The notes below the pieces were generated by a model, which saw only the letters and a list, made by a program, of their open reading frames with translations, did no database searches and had not been told where the DNA came from. From the NCBI GenBank assembly GCA_035325705.1, contig DAOKZI010000021.1, positions 16,141 to 80,140 on the forward strand: a stretch of DNA of 64,000 nucleotides, read 5' to 3'. Source of the DNA: Ga0077536 sp035325705 (GTDB taxonomy: Bacteria; Pseudomonadota; Gammaproteobacteria; Ga0077536). The position numbers and the translations under genes were made by a program. Shown here piece after piece: positions 15,308-23,861 of this stretch; position 1 is the stretch's first letter, and every line of letters begins with the position of its first letter.

Positions 15308-16072
15308 CTATGCGGTCGCGAACAGCCAGCGTAGTCCGCGTGTGACGGAGCCGGCGATCGTCGACTCGTGGAACTCGCCCGGCAGCACCTCGAAGTTCGC
15401 TTCCAGCGACGCATGCCTGGCGCGGAGGACTTGGACGGCCGTGCGCGCCGTCTCGATCATCGCGCAGCCTGCCACCGTCGTCTCGGCTTCTCCCATCGTC
15501 ATGTAGAGACGGCCCCGCAGCTCGGGGCCTTCCGCCAGCAGGGAGAGGATGATGCGGTCCTGCCACCACACGGACGGGCTCGCAAGCAGGTAGCGATCGA
15601 ACAGGGCCGGCCGTCGCGAGGCGGCGAACAACGCGAACAGGCCGGACAGTGAATGACCGACGATCACGCGTTCCGTCGCCGTGATTCGATAAGTGTGCGC
15701 GAGCAGCTCCAGCACCTCGGCGGCGAGGAATTCCAGGTAATCGGCGCCGCCGCCGGCGACGAGCGGACGGCCGCCGGGCGCCGCGACTTCAGGCGGAAAC
15801 GCCGCGAGCGTCGGGGTATAGGCCAGCGCACGCGCGACAACGACTTCACGCGTCTGCGCGTAATGCCAGCCGAGACCCGCGACGATCACGCGCGGCATGC
15901 GCCTGGCGAGGCCGAGGAGCAGGGCGGTGTCGCTGACGGTGCCCAGCGTCCACTGCGCGTCCAGGCACAGCAGCAGCGGATACGAGCGCGCGTCCCGATC
16001 GTAATCCTCCGGCAACTGCACGCTCAGCCTGCGCTGCCGGCCGAGATCGTGCTCGATGCGACGGCCGCTCAC
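15308..16072 (-). CDS. Alpha/beta-hydrolase of the putative esterase (Fes/EstD-like) family
   Basis: This 254-residue protein has the nucleophile elbow VIVGHSLSGLFALFAASRRP and an upstream strand YPLLLCLDAQWT. The late HESTIAGSVTRGL supplies a histidine suited to the triad. The pattern matches COG2819-type predicted hydrolases related to ferric-enterochelin esterases and S-formylglutathione hydrolases. No signal peptide is visible, so it is probably cytoplasmic. It converges with the acyl-CoA dehydrogenase gene and stands alone on its strand. Confidence 0.8.
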   Translation of the reverse strand: MSGRRIEHDLGRQRRLSVQLPEDYDRDARSYPLLLCLDAQWTLGTVSDTALLLGLARRMPRVIVAGLGWHYAQTREVVVARALAYTPTLAAFPPEVAAPGGRPLVAGGGADYLEFLAAEVLELLAHTYRITATERVIVGHSLSGLFALFAASRRPALFDRYLLASPSVWWQDRIILSLLAEGPELRGRLYMTMGEAETTVAGCAMIETARTAVQVLRARHASLEANFEVLPGEFHESTIAGSVTRGLRWLFATA

Positions 16073-16188
16073 TGAACTAGCTCTTCATCGATGTGCGGCG
16101 CGCCGGACGCATGGGCTTGCTCGAACACTTTCAGCGCGCACAGCGGCGGGCTGCTCCCGCTGGCCTGTAGCGCTGAAGGCTCGATCGT

Positions 16189-16677
16189 TCAGGTCTGCCA
16201 GGTCGGCCTGCCGGTATGTTCCCACATCTGGATCATGTTGCCGTCCGCGTCGTAGAACAGGAACGAGCGGCCGATGTTCGCGCAGGTCCACACGTATTCG
16301 GTCTGCGTCTCGTAGCCGGCGGCGCGGATCTTTTCGAACCAGCCGTCGATGTCTTCCACGAGCAGACCGAGCTCGTGGAAGCCGGTGTGGCCGTAGCGGA
16401 GATTCTCCGGCGGCGTCTTCCGGATCGGCGGGTTCTCGCATTGCTGGAGCTCGATCAGCGCGCCCTCGTCGGAGGCGAGCAGCACCATCTTCGAACGCGC
16501 GCCCTCGATCTTGAAGATGTCGTCGAGCAGCTTCGGATACATGAACACCTTGGGCCCCGGCGCCTCGCCGTCCGGGATCACGTTGTCGACCATCACCTTG
16601 AAGCCGAGCACGTCGCGCCACAGGCGCACGGCCTCGTGCATGTCGCTGACGAACACCGCCATGTGATGAAACTTCAT
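16189..16677 (-). CDS. VOC-family (glyoxalase/dioxygenase-like) protein
   Basis: The 162-residue protein has the paired beta-alpha-beta-beta-beta modules of the vicinal oxygen chelate fold: KFHHMAVFVSDMHEAVRLW at the start and GHTGFHELGLLVEDIDGWF in the second half. It ends with RSFLFYDADGNMIQMWEH, carrying the typical late metal-ligand region. Such proteins are lyases, isomerases or extradiol dioxygenases; the reaction here is not evident. It lies 79 bases downstream of the SRPBCC gene on the same strand. Confidence 0.85.
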   Translation of the reverse strand: MKFHHMAVFVSDMHEAVRLWRDVLGFKVMVDNVIPDGEAPGPKVFMYPKLLDDIFKIEGARSKMVLLASDEGALIELQQCENPPIRKTPPENLRYGHTGFHELGLLVEDIDGWFEKIRAAGYETQTEYVWTCANIGRSFLFYDADGNMIQMWEHTGRPTWQT

Positions 16678-16756
16678 CGTGTCGCTCCTTCGAGCCGGTC
16701 CCGGAATCCGGCCGGTGGAGTTCCGCCGCTCTCCGCCGGCCGCGCCGCCTCGGCGT

Positions 16757-17170
16757 TCAGGCCAGTTTATAGAGTCCCTCGAGCAGAGTTCCGTAGAGTC
16801 CCGTCAGCATCGTCTTTATCTCCTCCTCGCTCGCGCCCTTCGCGTCCCAGTTGCTGCTCCAGCATGCGCGCGTCTTGCCGCCCGCGTCTTCCAGCGTCAC
16901 TACCGCGCAGTAGTTCTCGAAGGGAAGCGCGTCGTTGTAAGTGATGGTATAGGCGAACAGACGCTCGTCGTAAGCCGCGTCCAGGCGCTCGATCACGGTC
17001 CCGCCGGCCGTGACCTTGATCTTGCGCAGCGCACCGAGCCCGCTGCCGACGAGCTCGAGAGCATCGATCATGTCCGGCAGAATCTTCTCCAGACCGCCGA
17101 ATTGGGTCAGGATGCCGAAGACCTGCTTGCGCGGCATATCGAGGGTTCTTTCGACCGATACTTTATACAT
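16757..17170 (-). CDS. SRPBCC-family (START-like) protein
   Basis: The ATG at 17170 follows AAGGAG at good spacing, giving 137 residues. The fold is suggested by YKVSVERTLDMPRKQVFGIL, GLEKILPDMIDALELVGSG, the strand KIKVTAGGTVIERLDAAYDE and the long C-terminal helix TMLTGLYGTLLEGLYKLA. SRPBCC proteins bind hydrophobic ligands and include aromatase/cyclase-like and coenzyme-Q-binding members. It is probably co-transcribed with the VOC gene downstream. Substrate unknown. Confidence 0.8.
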   Translation of the reverse strand: MYKVSVERTLDMPRKQVFGILTQFGGLEKILPDMIDALELVGSGLGALRKIKVTAGGTVIERLDAAYDERLFAYTITYNDALPFENYCAVVTLEDAGGKTRACWSSNWDAKGASEEEIKTMLTGLYGTLLEGLYKLA

Positions 17171-17586
17171 GCTCGACTCCTTCATGCTCGTGTAAGAATG
17201 CGAGACGCGAACGGCGTCCCGGCGGCTGGACCGCGAGCGCGCGTAGCGCACTGTAATCCAGCCGGCCGATCGGAGCGACGATCGGCTCGCGTCGTCGCCG
17301 CGCGCTCCGGCGCTGGCCCGGTCGAGAGCGGCGTGCGAAGGAGCCCCGTCCCGCGAGACGGGCGGTGATGCCCAGGAACGAACCCGGCATCAACGCATTG
17401 CAGCAGGTCTCCGAGGCCGCCTGCCCCGTCTCTTCGAGGGCTCGAGTCATGCACCGGCCGCCGCGCTAGACCGGCGCGCAGCGAGGCGCGACGAGCGGCG
17501 TGTCGCCGATGGTCTGCCGCACGAACTTCGGCGAATATTGGAATCCTCCGGAGTCTGCGAAGCTCCCTCTCCTTCCGGCGGTCCAC
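17171..17586. other. Intergenic stretch without a supported gene
   Basis: The stretch lies between the divergent SRPBCC and MsrAB genes. Several short open frames exist on both strands, but none has a ribosome-binding site together with a recognisable motif. I see no clear promoter or repeat. Confidence 0.5.
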
Positions 17587-18870
17587 ATGATGCTACCGAA
17601 CAGGATAATCGCCGTGCTCGCGCTGCTGGTCGGCCTCTCGTCCGCCCTCGCGTTGGCTCTGACCGCGGCACCGGAAAAGGAGGCGCAATCGGCCAGTCTC
17701 CACGTCAAGACGCTGGTGCTCGGCTCCGGCTGCTTCTGGGGCGCCGAGAAAGGCTATGAAGCGCTGCCGGGCGTGATCGAGGCGGTGTCCGGCTATGCCG
17801 ACGGCCGCAATCTCGAGCCGAGCTACAGCGTCATCACCCGGCCCGAGCACCGCTTCGATCCCGACAACTACGCCGAAACTGTGCGCGTCCGGTACAACAC
17901 CGAGGTGCTCAGCACCCGGGCGCTGCTGCGGCATTTTTTCGAGCATCACGATCCGACGCAGAAAAACCGACAGGGCAACGACGTCGGCACTCAGTACCGC
18001 TCCGTCATCCTGTATTCGGACGACGAGCAGCGCGCGACGGCGCTGCAGACGAGAGACGAGTTCCAGGCCCTGTTGAAAGCGGCGGGATACGGCGACATCG
18101 TCACCGAGATCGAGCCGCTGCAGGCGTTCCACGAGGCCGAGGCCTACCATCAGGACTACCTGGCGAAAAATCCGCACGGCTACTGCCCGGATCACTCCAC
18201 CGGCGTGACTTTCGACAGAGCCGCTCCCGAGCCGGCCGACAACACCGCGCTGCTGCGAGGCAAGCAGATCCTCGTGCTGGAAGCCGAGCACTGTCCCTAC
18301 TGCGCGAGATTCCGGCGCGACGTCGGCGAGCGCTATCGCGGCAGCATTCCGCTCAGCTATCGCCGGGCCGCGCAACTGGACGGCCTCGCGCTGCATACGC
18401 CGACCTGGGCCACGCCGACGATCTATTTCCTCGACGAGGGCAAAGAGCAGTTTGGCCACCAGGGCTATATGACGGCGGCGGCGTTCTATCGGGCCTTGGG
18501 CGTTTTCAAGCTCGGCGACGGCGAGGCGTATGAGGTCGCCTTCGCCAAGGACACCGACGATCGTTTCTGCCGTCAGTACGAAGAGTTCAAACACACCCCG
18601 GACGGCGTATTCATCGACAAGCTGAGCGGCGCGCCGCTGTTCGACACGCGCGATCGCTTCGACTCCGGCTCCGGCTGGCTGTCCTTCACCCGGCCGGTCG
18701 ACGGCGCCACCGTCGAGGCGCCGGACGACAGCCACGGCATGCAGCGCATCGAGGTGCGATCCAAGAGCAGCGGCATCCACCTCGGGCACGTGTTCGACGA
18801 CGGGCCGGACGGCAAGCCGCGCTATTGCATCAACGCGACGGTGCTGGAGTTCGAGCCGAGAACGAAATGA
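17587..18870 (+). CDS. msrAB: Exported MsrA-thioredoxin-MsrB fusion (methionine sulfoxide reductase)
   Basis: The chosen start MMLPNRIIAV opens a signal-peptide-like segment (VLALLVGLSSALALALTAA), so the 427-residue protein should act in the periplasm. Residues about 45-205 are MsrA (LGSGCFWGAEKGYEALPGV, resolving GYCPDH). Residues about 218-300 form a thioredoxin-like part with HCPYCARF. Residues about 315-425 are MsrB (FDSGSGWLSFTRP, RYCINATVLEF). It reduces both methionine sulfoxide epimers. The order MsrA-Trx-MsrB differs from Neisseria PilB (Trx-MsrA-MsrB). The MsrB zinc CxxC pairs are replaced (DKLSGAPLFD), so it is the zinc-free form. Confidence 0.9.
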   Translation: MMLPNRIIAVLALLVGLSSALALALTAAPEKEAQSASLHVKTLVLGSGCFWGAEKGYEALPGVIEAVSGYADGRNLEPSYSVITRPEHRFDPDNYAETVRVRYNTEVLSTRALLRHFFEHHDPTQKNRQGNDVGTQYRSVILYSDDEQRATALQTRDEFQALLKAAGYGDIVTEIEPLQAFHEAEAYHQDYLAKNPHGYCPDHSTGVTFDRAAPEPADNTALLRGKQILVLEAEHCPYCARFRRDVGERYRGSIPLSYRRAAQLDGLALHTPTWATPTIYFLDEGKEQFGHQGYMTAAAFYRALGVFKLGDGEAYEVAFAKDTDDRFCRQYEEFKHTPDGVFIDKLSGAPLFDTRDRFDSGSGWLSFTRPVDGATVEAPDDSHGMQRIEVRSKSSGIHLGHVFDDGPDGKPRYCINATVLEFEPRTK

Positions 18871-18922
18871 GGCGCGCGGGCTGCATACGCAGCGCGCACG
18901 GCGAGCAGGAGAGGAGCAAGGC

Positions 18923-19300
18923 ATGAAATTTCCGAGCAGCGAATTCCTCGAGCATCTGGTGGCGACCCTCAACGGCGATGCGGCCTTGGATGCGGCGAGC
19001 CGCTGGTCCGACGTCAAGGTTCTGCTGCGCTTCGGCGACGAGGGCTACTGGCTGAAGCTCTACGGCGGCAAAGTCATCGATCACATGCGCTACTTTCCGA
19101 TGGCGAATCCGCTGGGCTGGGATTACGCGATCGGCGCTCCGCTCGAGACCTGGCAGGCGCTGCGCGAGGGCCGCCGCGCGCTCGGGCATCTGCTGGATCG
19201 CGGCGAAATCACGGTCGACGGCAATCTGCTGCAGGCCAATCGCATGTACGAATCGACGCATCTGCTGCTCTCCGCGGTGCGCGATCTGAAGCTCGACTGA
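18923..19300 (+). CDS. SCP2-like small protein
   Basis: The 125-residue protein has a plausible RBS (GGAGAGGAGC). It resembles a sterol-carrier-protein-2-type ligand-binding fold: VKVLLRFGDEGYWLKLYGG, then GAPLETWQALREGRRALGHLL, and ITVDGNLLQANRM, similar to the G-x-L/I-x-V-x-G-D pattern of SCP2. It may bind a hydrophobic acyl or isoprenoid ligand. It is followed 12 bases later by the alpha/beta-hydrolase gene, so the pair is likely an operon. Confidence 0.65.
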   Translation: MKFPSSEFLEHLVATLNGDAALDAASRWSDVKVLLRFGDEGYWLKLYGGKVIDHMRYFPMANPLGWDYAIGAPLETWQALREGRRALGHLLDRGEITVDGNLLQANRMYESTHLLLSAVRDLKLD

Positions 19301-19312
19301 GGGAGGACCGCG

Positions 19313-20134
19313 ATGAGCCACGAAATCGTCGGCCGTTACGTCGTCGTCGACGGCACGCGCGCTTATTACGATGAATGTGGCAGCGGCATTCCGCTCGTCT
19401 GCCTGCACATGGGCTGGGCCTGCTCGCTGCAGTGGCAGTACTTCATGCCGATCATGGCCGCGGCGGGCATGCGCGTAATCGCACCGGATCTGCCCGGCCA
19501 CGCCAAGTCCTATCCCGTGAACTGGCAGCCGTTCCGCAAGATGCGCGACTACGCCGAATGGGTCTGGCATTTCATCGAGGCCGTCTGCCCGGGCGAGAAA
19601 CCCGTGGTCTGCGGCAGCGGCATCGGCGGCGACATGACGATGCAGCTCGCCTGCCATCACCCGGACGGCATTCGCGCCGGCATGCCCTTCGAGTCCGCGG
19701 CGAAGACGGGCTCGATCTCCTTCCTCTCCGGCTACGGCGATCCGCACAGCTTCCCGGGCTTCGCGGCGCTGATCGACAACGCGTCGACCGCGGCGATGTA
19801 CTACCCCTGCGAGCAGCGCAAGGTGATCGAGTCGAAGTGGCAGCATCGCGCGAGCTATCACGCGACCTGCGTCGCCGACATGGACGCCTGGAACGATCAC
19901 GACGTGCGGCCTTTCCTCGATCGAATCAAGGTGCCGATGTTCTTCTACAAGGGCGAGGCCGACTATCACATCCCGGATCAAGACGTGCTCGACACCATCG
20001 CCGCGATCCCGAACGGGCTCGCCGAAGGCGGCATCGCACAGGGCATGGGCCATCTGATCATGATGGAGCAGCCCGAGAAACTGGCCGAAGCCTGTCTCGG
20101 CTTTCTGCGGCGGCGGGACATCCTCGCGGACTGA
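19313..20134 (+). CDS. Alpha/beta-hydrolase-fold protein lacking the usual nucleophile elbow
   Basis: The 273-residue protein has the alpha/beta-hydrolase layout: IPLVCLHMGWACSLQWQYF (oxyanion region), MRVIAPDLPGHAKSYPVNW, MFFYKGEADYHIPDQ (acid region) and GHLIMMEQPEKLAEA (histidine region). At the nucleophile elbow it reads VVCGSGIGGDMTMQLACHHP, where relatives have GHSxGG; the serine position aligns with Gly. The protein may be non-hydrolytic, or use the neighbouring Ser. It follows the SCP2-like gene and precedes a repeat unit. Confidence 0.82.
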   Translation: MSHEIVGRYVVVDGTRAYYDECGSGIPLVCLHMGWACSLQWQYFMPIMAAAGMRVIAPDLPGHAKSYPVNWQPFRKMRDYAEWVWHFIEAVCPGEKPVVCGSGIGGDMTMQLACHHPDGIRAGMPFESAAKTGSISFLSGYGDPHSFPGFAALIDNASTAAMYYPCEQRKVIESKWQHRASYHATCVADMDAWNDHDVRPFLDRIKVPMFFYKGEADYHIPDQDVLDTIAAIPNGLAEGGIAQGMGHLIMMEQPEKLAEACLGFLRRRDILAD

Positions 20135-20149
20135 GGGCATAGCCGAGCG

Positions 20150-20205
20150 GTCTTTGTAGCCCGGGAGATGATGGGCTGACGAAGGACGCCCAAAAACTCG
20201 GGACA
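20150..20205. repeat. Interspersed intergenic repeat unit (TAGCCCGG / GGGCTGACGAAGG type)
   Basis: The unit contains TGTAGCCCGGGAGATGATGG and GGGCTGACGAAGGACGCCCA, shared with other intergenic spots in this window (32.6, 32.85 and 59.6 kb). It lies between convergent genes and could act as a terminator or be a non-autonomous repeat. Confidence 0.6.
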
Positions 20206-20267
20206 GGAACGCTCGGGGAACCTCGATCGCACGGAGCGACGGCCGTCGCTCCGTGTCGCAAGCGGCC

Positions 20268-20648
20268 TCAGCTCATGCGATGCAGCGCGCAGAGTTTGTT
20301 GCCGTCCGGATCGCGCACGTAGGCGAGATACAGCTTGCCGAAGCCGCCTTCACGCACGCCCGGCGGATCCTCGACCGAGGTGCCGCCGTTCGCGACGCCG
20401 GCCGCATGCCAGGCTTTGACCTGGGCTTCGGAGTCGCAGGCGAAGCCGATCGTGCCGCCGTTCGCAGCCGTCGCGGGCTGGCCGTTGATCGGCGTGGTCA
20501 CGAGCAGCAGCCCGTTGTTGTGCATGTAGATCAGGCGGCCCTTGTCGTCGGTGACGGCAGGCTTCGCGCCCAGTGCGCCCAGCAGGGCGTCGTAGAATTT
20601 TTTGGAGCGCGCGATGTCGTTGCTGCCGACCATGATGTGCGAAAACAT
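20268..20648 (-). CDS. VOC-family (glyoxalase/bleomycin-resistance-like) protein
   Basis: The ATG at 20648 gives 126 residues. It opens with MFSHIMVGSNDIARSKKFYD, the standard first VOC module, and closes with YLAYVRDPDGNKLCALHRM, the typical end carrying the last metal-ligand region. Middle motifs TIGFACDSEAQVKAWHAAG and GGTSVEDPPGVREG match small glyoxalase-like proteins. The substrate is unknown. It is convergent with the alpha/beta-hydrolase gene. Confidence 0.85.
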   Translation of the reverse strand: MFSHIMVGSNDIARSKKFYDALLGALGAKPAVTDDKGRLIYMHNNGLLLVTTPINGQPATAANGGTIGFACDSEAQVKAWHAAGVANGGTSVEDPPGVREGGFGKLYLAYVRDPDGNKLCALHRMS

Positions 20649-21104
20649 GAATCCTCCGGATAGTCGTCGTGAGAGCGAGGCCGGATCCTGACCGAGCGAT
20701 TGCAATAAGACCAGCATTGCGCGCCGCGCCGATTCGTGCATCGGGCACGAGCGCCGCACCGAGGCTTCGATGCTGCGCTGCGCCGAGGATTATCTGCTGT
20801 GAGCGCGAATGCGTGCGTGCATCGTCCATCGGCCGTCGGCCACGCGAATCCGACGGCGCGCGGTGACTTCCGCCGTCACGCCGCTACTGGACGAGCCGCC
20901 GGACGAGGTTCAGGCTGCTTTTCCGGACGCGGCGGCCGAGCAAGCACATGTCGTCGAGCACTCTGCTCGCATGAGGCAGCGGTCCCGCGGTTCTCGCGCC
21001 GCTTGCGGGCGATGCGCCGGCGCAGAGCGGGCGCGGATTGCGCCACGACGATACGCCTTTAACATGCATCGCACGCGCTAAGAAAAATCCGGGAGGTGGG
21101 CACG
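20649..21104. other. Intergenic stretch without a supported gene
   Basis: This GC-rich gap between divergent genes has short open frames on both strands but none with a family motif or strong RBS. The plus-strand gene downstream has its own strong GGGAGGTGG site at 21091. Promoters for both flanking genes must lie here, but none stands out. Confidence 0.45.
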
Positions 21105-21998
21105 ATGGCGACGATCGATTACGGCTTCATCGGGGTCGGGCGCATGGGATCGCTGATGAGCGCCCGCCTGCTCGCGGCCGGCCACCGCGTGCACGTCTAC
21201 GACAGCGCCCCCGCGGCCGTCGCGGCCGCGGTCGCGAACGGCGCGCTCGCCGCGGATTCCGCCCAGGCCGTCGGCGACACCGCGGACGTCGTCTTCCTCA
21301 GCCTGCCGACGCCCGACATCGTGCACGCCGCGACGCTCGGACCGCGCGGCGTCTGCGAAGGCCGGCGCGCCACGCGCATCGTCGACTTCTCGACCATCGG
21401 CCCGCGCATGGCCGGCATCGTCGCCGCCCAGCTCGCCGAGCGCGGCAAGGTCTACGTCGATGCGCCCGTCAGCGGCGGCCTTGCCGGCGCGCGCGACGGC
21501 AAGCTCGCGGTGATGGTGTCCTGCGCGCGGCCCGTGTTCGCGGAGCTCGAGTCAATCCTGAGCCTGTTCGGCAAGGTCTTCCATCTCGGCGAGGGCGCCG
21601 GCCAGGGCCAGACCATGAAGCTCGCGAACAACCTGCTCGCCGCCGCGGCCCTCGCCGTGACCTCGGAAGCGATGGTGATGGGCGTGAAGGCGGGACTGGA
21701 TCCGAAGGTGATGATCGACGTGATCAACCTCGGCTCGGGCCGCAACAGCGCGAGCCAGGACAAGTTTCCGCGCGCGATCCTGCCCGGCACTTTCGATTTC
21801 GGTTTCCACACCGGACTCTCGTACAAGGACGTGCGCCTGTGCATCGACGAGGCGGAGACCTTGGGCGTGCCGATGGTGGTCGGCGCGGCGGTGCGCGAGC
21901 TGCTCGCGGTGACCAATGCGATGTACGGCGGCGACTCGGACTTCACGTCGATCTGCCGGGTGCTCGAGAGCTGGGCGGGCGTCGAAGTCCGCGCTTGA
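21105..21998 (+). CDS. 3-hydroxyisobutyrate dehydrogenase-like NAD(P)-dependent oxidoreductase
   Basis: The ATG at 21105 follows GGGAGGTGG and gives 297 residues. The N-terminal Rossmann motif is GFIGVGRMGSLMSARLLAAGH; VDFSTIGPRMAG and YVDAPVSGGLAGARDGKLAV are the substrate-binding segments. GQGQTMKLANNLLAAAALAV holds the catalytic lysine (K in MKLANN). Members oxidise beta-hydroxyacids with NAD(P)+. It heads an apparent operon with MmgE/PrpD, a carboxymuconolactone-decarboxylase-like gene and an MBL-fold hydrolase (gaps of 16-43 bases). Confidence 0.9.
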   Translation: MATIDYGFIGVGRMGSLMSARLLAAGHRVHVYDSAPAAVAAAVANGALAADSAQAVGDTADVVFLSLPTPDIVHAATLGPRGVCEGRRATRIVDFSTIGPRMAGIVAAQLAERGKVYVDAPVSGGLAGARDGKLAVMVSCARPVFAELESILSLFGKVFHLGEGAGQGQTMKLANNLLAAAALAVTSEAMVMGVKAGLDPKVMIDVINLGSGRNSASQDKFPRAILPGTFDFGFHTGLSYKDVRLCIDEAETLGVPMVVGAAVRELLAVTNAMYGGDSDFTSICRVLESWAGVEVRA

Positions 21999-22014
21999 AC
22001 AGGAGGAGCCCTTC

Positions 22015-23397
22015 ATGTCGTCCATCGCAGCTTCCCGCAGTCCCGATCCCGCGGTAGAGGAAACGCCGGCCGCAGTGCGCATGGCCAGCGCGGCGTGCGC
22101 CTTCGGTGCCGCGGATCTCGATGCGGCCCTGATCGACGAAGCGAAGACCTGCCTGCGCGATCTGATCGGCTGCGCCTGCGAGTCGCGCGCGCTGCCCTGG
22201 TCGCGACAGGCCTGCGCGACGATCGCGGCAACGCCGGCCGGTGCGAGCATCGTCGGCGAGGCCGGCGCTTATGCGGCCGGCGACGCGGCTTTCGTCAACG
22301 CGGTGATGGGCCACGGCCTGGTCCGCGAGGACATGCACGCCGGCAGCATCAGCCATCTCGGCATCGTGGTCCTGCCCACCGTGCTCGCGCTGGCCGAGAC
22401 GCGCGCCGTCGCAGGCGCCGACTTTCTCGCCGCGATCGTCGTCGGCTACGAGCTCGGGGCCCAGCTCGGGCGCGCGGTGATGAACGCCGAGGTCGCGAAG
22501 ATCCATCGCCCGACCGGCGTGACCGGCCCCGTCGCCGGCGCCGCGGCCGCGGCGCATCTGCTGAAGCTCGACGTGAACGCCTACACCAGCGCCCTCGCCT
22601 TCGCCGCCAATGCCAGCGCGGGCTTCAATCAGTGGGCGTGGACCGGGGGCAGCGAAATGTTCTTCCAGGCCGGGCTCGCCGCGCGCAGCGCGGTGACGGC
22701 CGTTGGCCTCGCGGCGGCGGGCGCCTACGGCTCGCCCAGCGCCATCGACGGCGCGGCCGGTCTGTGCGCCGCGCTCGGGCGAGCGGAAGCCGGCGCAAAC
22801 CTGCGGCCGTTCGCGGCCGAGCCGGAAATCTTGCGCGTCTATCACAAGGCCGTGCCCGCCTGTAACTTCGCGCAGACGCCGGCGCTCGCGGCGCTGCGCC
22901 TGGCGCGGACGAAGTCGATCGCGCCGGCGCGCATCGCGAGCATTCTCGTGCGCGTCCCGCGCGCCGGCGCCCTGTATCCGGGCTGCGATTACGCGGGACC
23001 CTATGCGAACGTCCTGCAGGGCAAGATGAGCATCCAGTACAACGTCGCCGCGGCCCTGCTCACCGGCGAAATCACCGAGCGCAATTTCGATCTGCTCGCC
23101 GATCCCGGCCTCGCACGCCTGGTGTCCGCGACGAGGCTGGAAGTCGACCCGGCGCTGACGGCCGCCTATCCCGGCCTGCAGGGTGGCGAAGTCCTCGTCA
23201 CGCTAGCCGACGGCACGCAGCACGCCGTGCGCCTCGAGGACGTCGTGCATGCGAGCGCCGAAGAAGTCGCGCGGCGTTTCGAGGCCGCCGCGGCGAAGGT
23301 GTTCGGCGCGGCCCGCGCCGCCGAGATCGCCGAGACGATCGACACGCTGGAGCAGCGGCCCGACGCCGGCGCCCTGGCGCGGCTGCTGCGCGCCTGA
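22015..23397 (+). CDS. MmgE/PrpD-family protein
   Basis: The ATG at 22015 is preceded by AGGAGGAGC and gives 460 residues. MmgE/PrpD features include LRDLIGCACESRALPW, GDAAFVNAVMGHGLVREDMH and HRPTGVTGPVAGAAAAAHLL. KAVPACNFAQTPALAAL and KMSIQYNVAAALLTGEI also fit the family. The family includes 2-methylcitrate dehydratase and cis-aconitate-type lyases, so a dehydratase or isomerase step on a di- or tricarboxylate-like intermediate is plausible. Second in the 21.1-24.7 kb operon. Confidence 0.9.
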   Translation: MSSIAASRSPDPAVEETPAAVRMASAACAFGAADLDAALIDEAKTCLRDLIGCACESRALPWSRQACATIAATPAGASIVGEAGAYAAGDAAFVNAVMGHGLVREDMHAGSISHLGIVVLPTVLALAETRAVAGADFLAAIVVGYELGAQLGRAVMNAEVAKIHRPTGVTGPVAGAAAAAHLLKLDVNAYTSALAFAANASAGFNQWAWTGGSEMFFQAGLAARSAVTAVGLAAAGAYGSPSAIDGAAGLCAALGRAEAGANLRPFAAEPEILRVYHKAVPACNFAQTPALAALRLARTKSIAPARIASILVRVPRAGALYPGCDYAGPYANVLQGKMSIQYNVAAALLTGEITERNFDLLADPGLARLVSATRLEVDPALTAAYPGLQGGEVLVTLADGTQHAVRLEDVVHASAEEVARRFEAAAAKVFGAARAAEIAETIDTLEQRPDAGALARLLRA

Positions 23398-23440
23398 AGG
23401 CGCGGGCGCTTCCTTCGTTCCAATCCGAGGAGATCCATCG

Positions 23441-23836
23441 ATGAACGACGATCTGTTCGACACCGGCCTCGCGATCCGCAAGGCCGTGCTCGGCGCCGAG
23501 TTCGTGGACAAGGCGCTCGCCGGCGCCGACGAGTTCACGATGCCGCTGCAGCGGCTGGTCACCGAATACTGCTGGGGCGCCGTGTGGGGGCGCGAAGAGC
23601 TGCCGCGCAAGACGCGCAGCATGCTGAACCTCGCGATGCTCGCGGTGCTCAACCGTCCCAACGAGCTCAAGGCCCACGTGCGCGGCGCGCTCGCCAACGG
23701 CGTGTCGAAGACCGAAATTCGCGAAGTGCTGCTGCAGGTCGCGATCTACGGCGGCGTGCCGGCCGCCGTCGACAGCTTCCGCGTCGCGCGCGAAGCGCTC
23801 GCCGAGATCGAAGGCAAAGCGGCCGTGAAGCCCTGA
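23441..23836 (+). CDS. Carboxymuconolactone decarboxylase-family protein
   Basis: The ATG at 23441 (RBS CCGAGGAGAT) gives 131 residues. The pattern LQRLVTEYCWGAVWGREELP, TRSMLNLAMLAVLNRPNELK and GVSKTEIREVLLQVAIYGGV is that of PcaC-like gamma-carboxymuconolactone decarboxylases, which lack the AhpD CxxC. Active-site histidines expected in true PcaC are only partly present (AHVRGAL). It is third in the operon, suggesting an oxidative catabolic pathway ending in lactone or beta-ketoacid chemistry. Confidence 0.88.
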   Translation: MNDDLFDTGLAIRKAVLGAEFVDKALAGADEFTMPLQRLVTEYCWGAVWGREELPRKTRSMLNLAMLAVLNRPNELKAHVRGALANGVSKTEIREVLLQVAIYGGVPAAVDSFRVAREALAEIEGKAAVKP

Positions 23837-23861
23837 GGCTGCAGCGCATGGACATTCGGAC

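Noticed and set aside
17587..18870. Selenocysteine-containing MsrA or AhpC-type protein linked to selABC
   Set aside because: The MsrA, MsrB and peroxiredoxin active sites are all encoded by Cys codons, and no in-frame TGA is needed for any gene in the window.
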